64,000 nt of DNA from UBA6144 sp964399165 (GCA_964399165.1 CAYNPO010000007.1:1-64000), one strand, 5' to 3'; shown: positions 52,754 through 60,905, counted from the first letter of the stretch. Notes: a model not told the origin generated them from the sequence alone. Program-made: numbers and translations.

Positions 52754-52776
52754 CTGACTTGCACGTGGAGTTGACT

Positions 52777-53640
52777 ATGCCGCCCCGTCATTCCTTGGAA
52801 GGATTGCTCAAGACAACCCCCTTCATCCGGCAACATGTCGGGCACTTCGCCATCTATGGGGTGGGGTTCGCCCTGCTAGGTCTTGTCACGCCCCTGGCGA
52901 CTCAATTAGTGGTGTCAAATCTGGCATTCACAGGCCTCGGGACGAGCCTCATGACCCTGACCCTCCTCACCCTGGGGGGACTCACCCTGATGCAGGCTTG
53001 CCGTTACGGCCAGCTCCTGCTGGTGGAGTACATGGAAAGGCACTTCATCCATGGCCACGCGGGCCTTTTCCGGAACAGACCGCCTAACGACAAGGTCATC
53101 TTCTTCGAGCTGGCGCTGATTCCCAAGGTCCTGGGCAAATGGGCCATCGACGGGTTCGAGATCCTGCTCACTCTGGCCGTGGGTACCCTGGCGCTCCTGG
53201 CTTATCACCCGGTCTTCGCCGCCCTTTCCCTAGGCGTCTGGCTGACACTCTATGCGGTTTACCACCTGGGAGAGCGGGGGCTGGCCACGGCCCTTGAGGA
53301 GTCTGGGCGTAAATACTCCACGTGGTTTTCCCTCGAGCGGGGTGAAAAAAACGATGCGTTGGAATGGCTGGGGGCGCGGGACGCGCATTTCAGGATCCTG
53401 AAGCGCCAGATCCTCCTCCTTATGGCCGTCCAGGTGATCGGCGCTGTGGTTCTGCTGGCGGGGGGGGCTTGGTTGTTCTCGGTGAATCAACTGAGCCTGG
53501 GCCAATTCGTGGCAGTGGAACTCATCGGCGGCAACGTGTTCGTGGCCCTCGGCAAACTTTCGAAATTCATGGAGACCCACTATTCACTCCAGACCTCGCT
53601 GACCAAAATCGATCACGCCTTGGAGGGCGGCCATGAGTAA
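52777..53640 (+). CDS. ABC-exporter transmembrane domain protein without ATPase domain
   Basis: A 287-residue membrane protein. ATG 52777 is preceded by GGAG at the right spacing. The layout of five or six long helices (about 26-56, 62-92, 128-172 as a pair, 213-245) with charged intracellular extensions matches the type-I exporter TMD of HlyB/MsbA-like ABC proteins, and the sequence stops at the coupling region (FMETHYSLQTSLTKIDHALE) exactly where a nucleotide-binding domain would start. No Walker A, signature or Walker B motif is present, and none is encoded within the window. It must borrow an ATPase or work differently. It overlaps the HlyD-like gene by 8 bases and follows an Mn2+ riboswitch. 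Confidence 0.78.
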   Translation: MPPRHSLEGLLKTTPFIRQHVGHFAIYGVGFALLGLVTPLATQLVVSNLAFTGLGTSLMTLTLLTLGGLTLMQACRYGQLLLVEYMERHFIHGHAGLFRNRPPNDKVIFFELALIPKVLGKWAIDGFEILLTLAVGTLALLAYHPVFAALSLGVWLTLYAVYHLGERGLATALEESGRKYSTWFSLERGEKNDALEWLGARDAHFRILKRQILLLMAVQVIGAVVLLAGGAWLFSVNQLSLGQFVAVELIGGNVFVALGKLSKFMETHYSLQTSLTKIDHALEGGHE

Positions 53641-54631
53641 AGTGCTCTCCCCCCCGACTTGGTTAGACAAATGGTCCAGAATCGTCGGCGTGCTGTTTGT
53701 GGCCGCGGCCCTTTCCCTCTTCCTGCCTTGGCGCCAGTTCGCCCCCGGCGAAGGCCAAGTCGTGGGACTGGATCCCAATGACCGGTTCCAGGAATTGCAC
53801 GCGCCTGTTTCTGGGTTCATCCAGCGCTGGTATGTCCGGGAAGGGAGCTTCGTGAGGAAGGGGGACAGGCTCGTGACCCTATCGGACACGGACGTCTCCT
53901 TGGTGGACCGCCTGGCGGCCGAGGAACGGGCGGCGCAACGGTCGGTGGAAGCCGCCGAACTCGCGCTTGAGACGGGGAAAATTAACCTGCATCGCCAACG
54001 CCAGTTGTTCGAAGAGGGGCTGGCCGCCCGCAAAGACTGGGAAAAAGAGCGGATTTCCGTCTCCAAGCTGGAGATGGAGCTGGCCAAGGCCCGGGCGGAA
54101 TTGCTCAAGGTTCAAAGCGGGGTTTCCCGCCAATCCACACAAACCATCGTAGCCCCCCGAGATGGCCAGGTCGTGCGCGTACGCCACGGAGAGGGCGGCC
54201 AAGTGGTCAAGCAGGGCGACGCCTTGTTGGTGCTGGCGCCGGTGGTGGGTAAAATGGCGGTGGAGATGTGGGTGGATGCCAACGCTGCTACCCTGGTGAA
54301 GGAAGGCAATCCCGCACGGCTCGAGTTTGCCGGTTGGCCGGCGATTCAGATCCCCGGCTGGCCGTCCCTGGCCCTCGGCACGTTTCCCGCCAAAGTGTCT
54401 CTGGTGGACGCCGTGGCCTCCAAAGGGGGCAAATTCCGCGTGCTGCTCGTCCCCGACGGGGAATGGCCTTCCGCCACTTTCTTACGTCAAGGAGTGAGGG
54501 CCAGTGGCTTCCTGGTCATGGACCAGGTGACGCTAGGCTGGGAGATCTGGCGTCACTTCAACGGCTTCCCCCTTGGGGCAGAACTCGCCGCAGACGAGGC
54601 CACCCGCCTCATCCAAGGAGACGACAAATGA
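53633..54631 (+). CDS. HlyD family periplasmic adaptor
   Basis: A 332-residue membrane-fusion protein. One N-terminal anchor (about 16-31) is followed by a split lipoyl domain (LHAPVSGFIQRWYVREGSFVRKGD and IVAPRDGQVVRVRHGEGGQV), a short alpha-helical hairpin (about 85-165) and a beta-barrel domain. This is the adaptor that links an inner-membrane exporter to TolC. Overlaps the TMD gene by 8 bases and the TolC-like gene as ATGA, so all three are coupled. Confidence 0.92.
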   Translation: MSKVLSPPTWLDKWSRIVGVLFVAAALSLFLPWRQFAPGEGQVVGLDPNDRFQELHAPVSGFIQRWYVREGSFVRKGDRLVTLSDTDVSLVDRLAAEERAAQRSVEAAELALETGKINLHRQRQLFEEGLAARKDWEKERISVSKLEMELAKARAELLKVQSGVSRQSTQTIVAPRDGQVVRVRHGEGGQVVKQGDALLVLAPVVGKMAVEMWVDANAATLVKEGNPARLEFAGWPAIQIPGWPSLALGTFPAKVSLVDAVASKGGKFRVLLVPDGEWPSATFLRQGVRASGFLVMDQVTLGWEIWRHFNGFPLGAELAADEATRLIQGDDK

Positions 54632-55986
54632 TTGTCCTCTTGGCTCTCAAGGCTGCTTTGGCCGGTCCCCTCGGGTGGGAGGAAGTCCGGCGTGATGTCG
54701 TCAGTAACATGCCCGAGATCCTGGCGGCGCGGGAGAAGATCCTCGCCGCCCAGGAAGCCTTGCGCTCCCAGGAGGGGAGTTTCGACCACAAACTGAAGTT
54801 CGACGCCCGCCAGCCCACCGACTCGCCTCGTTCGAACCGCTTTTGGGAAGCCAAAGTGGAGCGAGAACTTCCATTTTCGGGGATTGAGGTCTTCGCGGGG
54901 CAACGCCAGGGCGCGGGCACCTACGCCACCTATGAGGGTAAATCCGCAACCAGCGCCGTAGGCGAAGTGTTTGCGGGCTTTGAGATCCCCCTGCTGCGGG
55001 ACCGGGCCATGGATGGGTTGAGGCTTGACCGGGAGGTCGCGCGCATCGGTGTCGGTCTTGCTCGCCACGAGCGGGACCAGAAGGAGCTGGAAGTCCTGCT
55101 GAAGTCCGGTTCCGCTTACTGGAAGTGGGTCGTGACAGGTCAGAAACTGAGAATCGTCGAGGCTTGGCTGGCCAAGGCCGAGGAACGCCAGCGATGGCTC
55201 GAGAGAAAATGGAAGGCGGGAGACGTAGGTGCCATCAAGGTCCGCGATAACAACCGCTCACTCTCCAAGCGCCGTTCTGAGCTCGTCAAGGCCAGGAGGG
55301 AACACGAAGTGGCGCGCGCGGAACTCGCACTGTACGCGCCCTCCCTTTCCCTCTCCCCCGACCGCCTGCCCACGGATTTCCCCTCCCTCCCGGCCCCTGG
55401 GCCCGCGAAGTCCACGGCAGGGTTAGAACGCTTCCCCGCCATCCGTATCATTGATGCCCAGCTGGAGGCCCTCAGCAGGGAATCGGACTTCGCCCGTGTC
55501 CAGCTTCTCCCCCGTTTGAATCTCGGCTTGGAAGGAGCGCGCGATCTTGATGGGCCTCCTCCAGGAAAAACCGAGGAGGCGCAACTGCGCGTGGCCATCA
55601 AGTTCGAGTTGCCACTGGAGAACCGCAAGGCCGAGGGGAAAAGTGGTGAGCTCGCCCATAAGAAAGCCGCGCTGGGGCTGCGCCGTGAATGGCTCCAACG
55701 GGAGTGGCGCACACGCGTCGAGCAAAATGCGCAGACAGCTTCAACGCTGGACGAGCAGCTGGAATGGCTGATCAAGGAACTCGAAGATACCGCCGCCATG
55801 GCAAGGGCGGAGGAGAGGCGGCTGCTCATGGGAGCCGGAGACGTGTTTTTCGTCAACGTCAGGGAACAGGATGAAGCCGAGGCAAACCTACGCTTGCTGG
55901 AAACCCGAGGCTTGCGCGCCTTGGCCAGCCTGGAGCGCCAATTCCTGGATGGAACACTCATCGTGAGTTGGAAAAACGTTCCCTAA
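54628..55986 (+). CDS. TolC family outer-membrane factor
   Basis: A 452-residue protein from ATG 54628, preceded by AAGGAG. A short hydrophobic signal (IVLLALKAALA) is followed by two helical-barrel repeats with beta-strands between (EVFAGFEIPLLRDRAMDG in the first half; LRVAIKFELPLENRKAEGKS in the second), the TolC/OEP internal repeat. It should form the outer-membrane exit duct for the adaptor and the TMD protein. Slightly short signal peptide but otherwise typical length. Confidence 0.9.
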   Translation: MIVLLALKAALAGPLGWEEVRRDVVSNMPEILAAREKILAAQEALRSQEGSFDHKLKFDARQPTDSPRSNRFWEAKVERELPFSGIEVFAGQRQGAGTYATYEGKSATSAVGEVFAGFEIPLLRDRAMDGLRLDREVARIGVGLARHERDQKELEVLLKSGSAYWKWVVTGQKLRIVEAWLAKAEERQRWLERKWKAGDVGAIKVRDNNRSLSKRRSELVKARREHEVARAELALYAPSLSLSPDRLPTDFPSLPAPGPAKSTAGLERFPAIRIIDAQLEALSRESDFARVQLLPRLNLGLEGARDLDGPPPGKTEEAQLRVAIKFELPLENRKAEGKSGELAHKKAALGLRREWLQREWRTRVEQNAQTASTLDEQLEWLIKELEDTAAMARAEERRLLMGAGDVFFVNVREQDEAEANLRLLETRGLRALASLERQFLDGTLIVSWKNVP

Positions 55987-56006
55987 ACCACTAAGGAGAA
56001 ATCACT

Positions 56007-56438
56007 ATGAAAGCCTGGAGCTTGCTCATCTGCCTTATGCTTGCTGGATGCGCCCACCGCGCGGGCTTGGAAGAGAAAGTCCACCGTATGGACGCCAAGA
56101 CGATCGAGGAGGTCAAGACGGATGCGGAGAAGGTCCTCGAAGCCCACCCCGAGCTAGCATCTGAACTCAAAGCGCGTTTGAGGACGTCCCTCAACGAGGG
56201 GCTCAAGCGACACAAGGCCCTGAAAGAGAAGGAAAGCCGCGTTCTGCAGCTCATGTTGCGTCAGACGATCGATGGTGGAACCAGTCTTGGACCGGCAGAA
56301 CTCCTGAAGGGAGTTTATGCCGAGAAGGCGGCCAACATCACGGCTTTGGTTCGGGAGATTCAGGAGCACACGCGGGGTATCGAAGGGCAAGCCCCGCTTC
56401 TCATGGAGATGGGCCAGCTCATAAGAGAGATTCGGTGA
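56007..56438 (+). CDS. Helical lipoprotein, last gene of the riboswitch operon
   Basis: A 143-residue product with lipobox LAGC and a mature part that is almost wholly charged helix (TIEEVKTDAEKVLEAHPELA and similar). It has AAGGAG upstream, starts 21 bases after the TolC-like stop, and is followed by a hairpin terminator, so it closes the operon. No family recognised; it could be an accessory lipoprotein of the exporter or a periplasmic metal or envelope factor. Confidence 0.75.
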   Translation: MKAWSLLICLMLAGCAHRAGLEEKVHRMDAKTIEEVKTDAEKVLEAHPELASELKARLRTSLNEGLKRHKALKEKESRVLQLMLRQTIDGGTSLGPAELLKGVYAEKAANITALVREIQEHTRGIEGQAPLLMEMGQLIREIR

Positions 56439-56460
56439 TAGGAAGATCCTAAGGGACGAC

Positions 56461-56488
56461 AATAAGCCTCCTTCGGAGGAGGCTTATT
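56461..56488. terminator. Intrinsic terminator between convergent genes
   Basis: A perfect 11-bp stem, AATAAGCCTCC (56461-56471) with GGAGGCTTATT (56478-56488), loop TTCGGA. T-tails are short on both sides; it serves the exporter operon on the plus strand and possibly the gene at 56539 on the minus strand. Confidence 0.75.
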
Positions 56489-56538
56489 GCCGTTGACCGT
56501 GGAAGGTTTCGGTTCGAGGTATTACTACTCAGAGCCTC

Positions 56539-56922
56539 TCAGGGGAGGCGCTCAGTCCTGATCCTGGTCTTACGGAGGGTGGTGGTGCCCCGGGCACATC
56601 GGGGCTTGAACCACATGGCCACATAAAGCACACGTGTAGGGTCTTTGCACTCCCCTAACGCGAGTTCGATGCCAGAACTCTTCAGTGTACACTGCACCGA
56701 GCGCTCCACCGCCAGGGTCGCGAGCTTGGCTAGCGCCAAATCCCGTGTCCTCGGAAGTAAGACCTCCCGCTGGGACGGGGAACAACTGACCGGGTAGTCC
56801 GGGAGGTCGCGCCCGTAGCGCTCAGGACTGCCGGTCTGGCTGTACTCGAGGTCCGTGGGATCCACTTGGGCCAGGGCGCCGAGGCTCGACACCAGAGTCA
56901 GAATTCCAAGCAGGGCTTTCAT
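56539..56922 (-). CDS. Small secreted protein, tandem paralogue C
   Basis: A 127-residue product with signal peptide MKALLGILTLVSSLGALAQ. It shares with the next two genes the order LALAKLATLAVERSVQCTL, a short GEC motif, a VAMWFKPRC strand and GTTTLRKTRIRTER at the end. Three mature cysteines besides the first. Function unknown; a basic Arg-rich C-terminus is common to all three. Confidence 0.72.
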   Translation of the reverse strand: MKALLGILTLVSSLGALAQVDPTDLEYSQTGSPERYGRDLPDYPVSCSPSQREVLLPRTRDLALAKLATLAVERSVQCTLKSSGIELALGECKDPTRVLYVAMWFKPRCARGTTTLRKTRIRTERLP

Positions 56923-56933
56923 TTCTTGTTCTC

Positions 56934-57317
56934 CTAGTTGCGACGGCGGCTGCGGTAGATTTTGGTGCGGTAGATGGACGTGGTCCCGGCCCGGCAGTTG
57001 AAGTCGTAGTCCATGATCACGCGCAGTCTGTGCTCGGCGGTGAGGCAGGTGCCCTCGGACGTCCGGATGCTGGCACTGTCCAGGGTGCAGGTGGCGCTGC
57101 GCTGGATGGCCAGCTCGGCCAGCTTGGCCTCGGCCAGGGTACGGCTGATCGGGTGGAGCACCACGATTTGTTCTTCACGCGGGCAGGCGGGACCCCGGGG
57201 GGGCTCAGTAGACGGCCGCCAAGGAGGATCCTGGGGGAACTCCCAAGGTTCCGGGTAAGGGGTCTGGGCGAAAGCCGCACCGGCGAAAAGCATGAAGAAG
57301 GCAAGCAGGGTTTTCAT
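56934..57317 (-). CDS. Small secreted protein, tandem paralogue B
   Basis: A 127-residue product, signal peptide MKTLLAFFMLFAGAAFAQ, a Pro-rich N-terminal mature stretch (PWEFPQDPPWRPSTEPPRGP), then LAEAKLAELAIQRSATCTL, GTC, LRVIMDYDFNCR and GTTSIYRTKIYRSRR. Clear paralogue of its neighbours. Spacing of 11 bases to the downstream gene indicates cotranscription. Confidence 0.72.
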   Translation of the reverse strand: MKTLLAFFMLFAGAAFAQTPYPEPWEFPQDPPWRPSTEPPRGPACPREEQIVVLHPISRTLAEAKLAELAIQRSATCTLDSASIRTSEGTCLTAEHRLRVIMDYDFNCRAGTTSIYRTKIYRSRRRN

Positions 57318-57338
57318 TTCATATTCTCCTAAAATGTC

Positions 57339-57731
57339 TCACTGACGACGTGAAGAGGTGATGCGAGTACGAGTGATTCTGGTGCGCCGGGGATAGCAGG
57401 TGGGCTCGAGCTGCAGACTCACGATCAGGCGGACGCTGGCGCCGGCGCAATCGGCGAAGGAGCGCTCAAGGCCCAGGTCGGTGATCTCGCACAGCACGTT
57501 GCGATCGACTTCCAACTCGTCCAACTTGGCGCGGACTACTCGCTCGGTGAGCGGCAAGAACTCGGCCCTTGCGCGGCGGACGCAGGCGATGTTGGCCTGG
57601 GCGGCGCGAACGGCTTCATCCCAAGGGCGGTTCAGGTCGGTCTCGACGCGGCCGAGATGGTCTTCACCGGGAGTGGGTTGGGCGAACGCGGACAGGCTGG
57701 ACAGGGCGAGCAGGACGATGAGCGACTTCAT
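57339..57731 (-). CDS. Small secreted protein, tandem paralogue A
   Basis: A 130-residue product from ATG 57731, with GGAGGCATCC upstream; the longer open frame adds non-homologous residues. Signal peptide MKSLIVLLALSSLSAFAQ, then VVRAKLDELEVDRNVLCEI, DCAG, LIVSLQLEPTCY and RRTRITRTRITSSRR. First gene of the tandem unit. Confidence 0.72.
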   Translation of the reverse strand: MKSLIVLLALSSLSAFAQPTPGEDHLGRVETDLNRPWDEAVRAAQANIACVRRARAEFLPLTERVVRAKLDELEVDRNVLCEITDLGLERSFADCAGASVRLIVSLQLEPTCYPRRTRITRTRITSSRRQ

Positions 57732-58129
57732 GGATGCCTCCTGGGGTTGGGTCTTTATATGGATATCTAATGGGCGGGGGGCGCGCGTCCATGCTCGCTG
57801 GGCGAGTGATGGGGCCAGCTTGTCACCGGTGTAGGGAGTTGATCCCTGACAGAAAACCGAAAACCCACTGGGATTGAGGAGCGATCCGATGGCCAGTGGG
57901 GCGGTTCTCGTCTGGAGTAGGCTGGCTGGGCGATCCGCCGCCCGCCCCCACGCCCTTACACCGGGTGTACCGGCCGGTTGAGACCCAATGCTTTGCGACA
58001 AAGGCTTCAGGGCGTGGAAGGGAAGTTAATTCTTTGAATAGAGATGGCGTCGACTTGGCTACGAAATGCGATTCGTGAGCTCAAAGAAGTGTACCAAGGG
58101 CCGTAAGCTATGAAGATTATGGCGAAATG
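57732..58129. other. Gene-free region with strong RNA-like structure
   Basis: About 400 bp without a convincing gene. Two structured blocks are visible: 57855-57906 (AACCG/CGGTT outside CCCACTGG/CCAGTGGG) and 57948-58017, where a perfect 9-bp stem CCACGCCCT/AGGGCGTGG encloses three short hairpins (TACAC-CGG-GTGTA, ACC-GGCC-GGT, CTTTG-CGA-CAAAG). A non-coding RNA or a long leader is possible. Strand cannot be told; I could not match a known class. Confidence 0.35.
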
Positions 58130-58909
58130 CTAGGCGGTAATGGGACGGTAGCAAGCGGAGACCACGCGATGGCCAGCTTCCGCCAGCTGGGCGGGATCGG
58201 GTGTGGTGGAAGGCTCAATGCTCTCCAGCACATTCACCTCCAATTCCACGCTGTCTTGCTGGAAGAGTCTCCAGATGTGGGGACCGAAGTCCATGTCGCC
58301 GTACCAGCAGACCGTGTCGCGGTTTTTGGCGTTGAAGAGCTCACCGGAGACGGAGCGATAGTTGAGGCACAGGGGCTGTACCCGCACGCCTGCGTCGATG
58401 GCAGCTTGGAAAAGGGGACGGCGGAAGCGCAACACGCCGGAAGCGTCGGTACTGGTGCCTTCGGGGAAGATGGTCACGAGGCCACCTTGTCTCAGGACGC
58501 GGGCGATGTCCTGCACTTCCTCAGAGAGATTGTCACGGCTGCGCCTTTCCACAAACAGGCATCCCGCGGCCTTGGCGATATGGCCTAAGAAGGGAGTGTC
58601 GCGCACTTCCACCGACGTGACGAAGCTGGTAGGCATCACCGCGCCCATGGCGAGGACGTCCAAGTAGGAAAGGTGGTTAGCCACGACCAGGGTGCCTTCG
58701 CCGGGCCTGGGTAGCTCCCCCTCCACGCGCACCTTGACGCCCATGAACCACAGGCAGAAACGGGCGTGGCGGGAGGAGATCCGGTTGAGCAAGCGTTGGC
58801 CATGTCCCGGGAGCGCAGCGGTTAGCGCCAACGCAGGCAAGGCGCAGGAGAAGTAGCTCACGGCCGTGGCGCCGAACAGCGCCGCCTTGGCGTGCGCCGG
58901 CAGCTTCAC
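58130..58909 (-). CDS. PlsC-like 1-acyl-glycerol-phosphate/lyso-lipid acyltransferase
   Basis: A 259-residue acyltransferase with an N-terminal membrane segment, NHLSYLD (78-84, HX4D motif) and FPEGTS (148-153). It directly follows an OlsB-like N-acyltransferase with a 4-base overlap; in ornithine-lipid producers the O-acyltransferase OlsA often pairs with OlsB. It may therefore be the second step of amino-lipid synthesis rather than a general PlsC. A second LPLAT of a different branch lies at 12443. Confidence 0.88.
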   Translation of the reverse strand: MKLPAHAKAALFGATAVSYFSCALPALALTAALPGHGQRLLNRISSRHARFCLWFMGVKVRVEGELPRPGEGTLVVANHLSYLDVLAMGAVMPTSFVTSVEVRDTPFLGHIAKAAGCLFVERRSRDNLSEEVQDIARVLRQGGLVTIFPEGTSTDASGVLRFRRPLFQAAIDAGVRVQPLCLNYRSVSGELFNAKNRDTVCWYGDMDFGPHIWRLFQQDSVELEVNVLESIEPSTTPDPAQLAEAGHRVVSACYRPITA

Positions 58910-59712
58910 GCTGGTACCGCCCCTTGGAAGTAGCGGCGGGCGTAGGACGGGGACACGTTGGCCAAGTCCAACACCGTGAGGAAGTCGATGCAGGCGAAGG
59001 GCTCATCAAAAGCGGGAGCGCCGTGCACGCGGGCGCCGGCGCCAAGGTAGCTGCGCAACAGAGGCGGCAGATGATTTTTCTCTTCTCCCGTGAGCAGGTA
59101 GGGCTCGTCCCAGTCGATGCCCATGTCGTAGTTCGGCGTGGGGCTGATGCCGAAGGAGTCCTCCACCATTCCCTCGAGGGCAAGATGGGCGCACAGTCCC
59201 GCCGCCACTTTCTTGCAGGTGGTTTTCACGCTGGAGCAACCGAAGAGCTGATTGGCCCCGGTCAGCCGGGCGTACTCGCCAATGCCCTTCCACAAGAGGT
59301 CGATGACGGCGCCGTTCCTGTGGTCGGGATGGATGCAGGCCCGGCCGAGCTCGAGCTTCACGCCCGGGGAGGCCAGGAACTTATTGAGGGTGAACTCGCC
59401 CTGGGAGTAGAAGCGGTCGGTCCATTCGGAAGAAAGCATGCGGTACGTGCCCACCAGACGGCCATCCCCCTTGTCCTCGATCACCAGGTGGTCGCAGACC
59501 AGATCGAATTCATCCACGTCCAGATCACCGGTCTCCACGCCTTCCTCACCCAGGAAGATCCCGTGGCGCAAGCGGCAGATCTCCTCCAGCTCGGCGGCGC
59601 CGGTGGCGGTTTTAAGGCGGTAGCGGCTGGTCTCGATCACCACCAAATGATGGGGGCGGTACCGGTTGAGGTCGATGGGGCTCTGGGTTTGCAACAATCC
59701 GGCGGCGTTCAT
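58906..59712 (-). CDS. OlsB-like GNAT N-acyltransferase
   Basis: A 268-residue protein of the acyl-ACP-dependent GNAT group. RLVGTYRML (85-93), FYSQGEF (101-107), ELGRACIHPDHR (121-132) and LFGCSS (156-161) match the OlsB/hemolysin-like family, which transfers a 3-hydroxyacyl chain to ornithine. ATG 59712 has AAGGAGAGG upstream and overlaps the M20 peptidase stop as ATGA; the longer frame runs against that gene. With the PlsC-like gene it forms a plausible two-step ornithine or amino-acid lipid pathway. Confidence 0.85.
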   Translation of the reverse strand: MNAAGLLQTQSPIDLNRYRPHHLVVIETSRYRLKTATGAAELEEICRLRHGIFLGEEGVETGDLDVDEFDLVCDHLVIEDKGDGRLVGTYRMLSSEWTDRFYSQGEFTLNKFLASPGVKLELGRACIHPDHRNGAVIDLLWKGIGEYARLTGANQLFGCSSVKTTCKKVAAGLCAHLALEGMVEDSFGISPTPNYDMGIDWDEPYLLTGEEKNHLPPLLRSYLGAGARVHGAPAFDEPFACIDFLTVLDLANVSPSYARRYFQGAVPA

Positions 59713-60905
59713 GGCCTCTCCTTGGTGACGTGATGGCGGAGGTCCTCCATCCCATCCAGGTGGGCGAGGAAGCGGGCGAGCATTTGGGGACGGCTGGTGA
59801 GCGAGGCGGTCTCCACCCACTCGCGGGTGGTGTGCATGTCGCCACCCACGGCACCGAGGCCGTCGAGGCCCGCGTTGGCGGTGGTGGCGAAGTGGTTCAC
59901 GTCTGCGGCGCCGCCGGCATGGGCGAGCCCCACCGCCCGGCCTTCCAGCGCGGGGCCGTGCTCGGCGTAGGCCGCGGCCAAGAGACGAGCGGCGTGGGTC
60001 TCTCCCATGGGAGGGCAGTCGTCTTCCAGCTCCACTTGCACCTTGCAGGTCTGGCCCGTGACCGAGCATGCCAGCTTGGGACGGGTGAGTTCGTCCATCA
60101 GGCGGGTATGCAGGAGGTCACGAGAGACGAAACTAGGGAAGCGAGCGTCGATTTTGGCTTCGACTTTCCCGCAAACGACGTTGTAGTGGCCGGTGCCGGC
60201 GGAGAGGCTGCCCACATTGAGTCGCACTTTGGCGGCCTCGTCGTTAAGGAAATGAAGCGCTCCCAGGGAGAGCGCGAATTCATGGAAGGCGTTCAGGTGG
60301 GGCGAACCGAAGCGGCCGGCGTGGGCGGGGATGCCCTCCACTTGGACCTTGTACCACCGATTGCCGTTACGGGAGCCGATCAAGCTCCCGTCCGGCAAGG
60401 CGGGCTCGAATCCCAAGTTCAAAAGGGAGCTCGTGCCCAGTTGGTTGAACAGGGGCAGGAAGCCGGCGGAGCCTCCCTCTTCGTTGGGAGAAATCACCAC
60501 CTGGAGGTTGCGGCGAGGTTTGCCACCTTGGGCGAAGTAGCGGCGCAGGCCGGAAAGCATGACGACTAGACCAGCTTTGTTATCAATGATGCCGGGGCCG
60601 GTGGCGCGTCCGTTTTCGCGGTCGTGGTGGAAGCCGTGGACGCTGCTGGGCCCCAGGACGGTGTCGGCGTGGCCGATCAAGGTCAAGGTTTCGTCAAGGA
60701 CGCCCGGACGAAAGGCCAGAAGGAGATCACCGGAGGTATGGGTGGGGTTAGGGACCCGACGCACGTCGAAGCCCAGGGCGGAGAGCTTCCGGGCCAACAG
60801 CGTTTGAACGGCGTTCACGCCCTCAACGCGGGTGGTGCGTGAGTCCATCCCGACCAGAGTCTCAAGCAGGCTGAGCTCGTCGTAAAGGGGTTCCATGGGC
60901 GTCAT
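59709..60905 (-). CDS. M20 family metallopeptidase, carboxypeptidase G2-like
   Basis: A 398-residue di-zinc hydrolase. Ligands appear as H79/D81 (GHADTV), D108 (GIIDNK) and catalytic/metal E142-E143 (PNEEGG), with the dimerisation lid around IPAHAGRFGSPHLNAF. It cleaves a C-terminal amino acid from peptides or amide-linked compounds. Being coupled (ATGA) to the OlsB-like gene, it could supply or recycle the amino acid head group; that is inference. ATG 60905 or 60896 may be the start. Confidence 0.9.
   Translation of the reverse strand: MTPMEPLYDELSLLETLVGMDSRTTRVEGVNAVQTLLARKLSALGFDVRRVPNPTHTSGDLLLAFRPGVLDETLTLIGHADTVLGPSSVHGFHHDRENGRATGPGIIDNKAGLVVMLSGLRRYFAQGGKPRRNLQVVISPNEEGGSAGFLPLFNQLGTSSLLNLGFEPALPDGSLIGSRNGNRWYKVQVEGIPAHAGRFGSPHLNAFHEFALSLGALHFLNDEAAKVRLNVGSLSAGTGHYNVVCGKVEAKIDARFPSFVSRDLLHTRLMDELTRPKLACSVTGQTCKVQVELEDDCPPMGETHAARLLAAAYAEHGPALEGRAVGLAHAGGAADVNHFATTANAGLDGLGAVGGDMHTTREWVETASLTSRPQMLARFLAHLDGMEDLRHHVTKERP

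Noticed and set aside
57855..57910. RNase P RNA, suggested by ACAGAAAACCG
   Set aside because: The other universally conserved RNase P elements (for example GAGGAAAGTCC) are absent on either strand.
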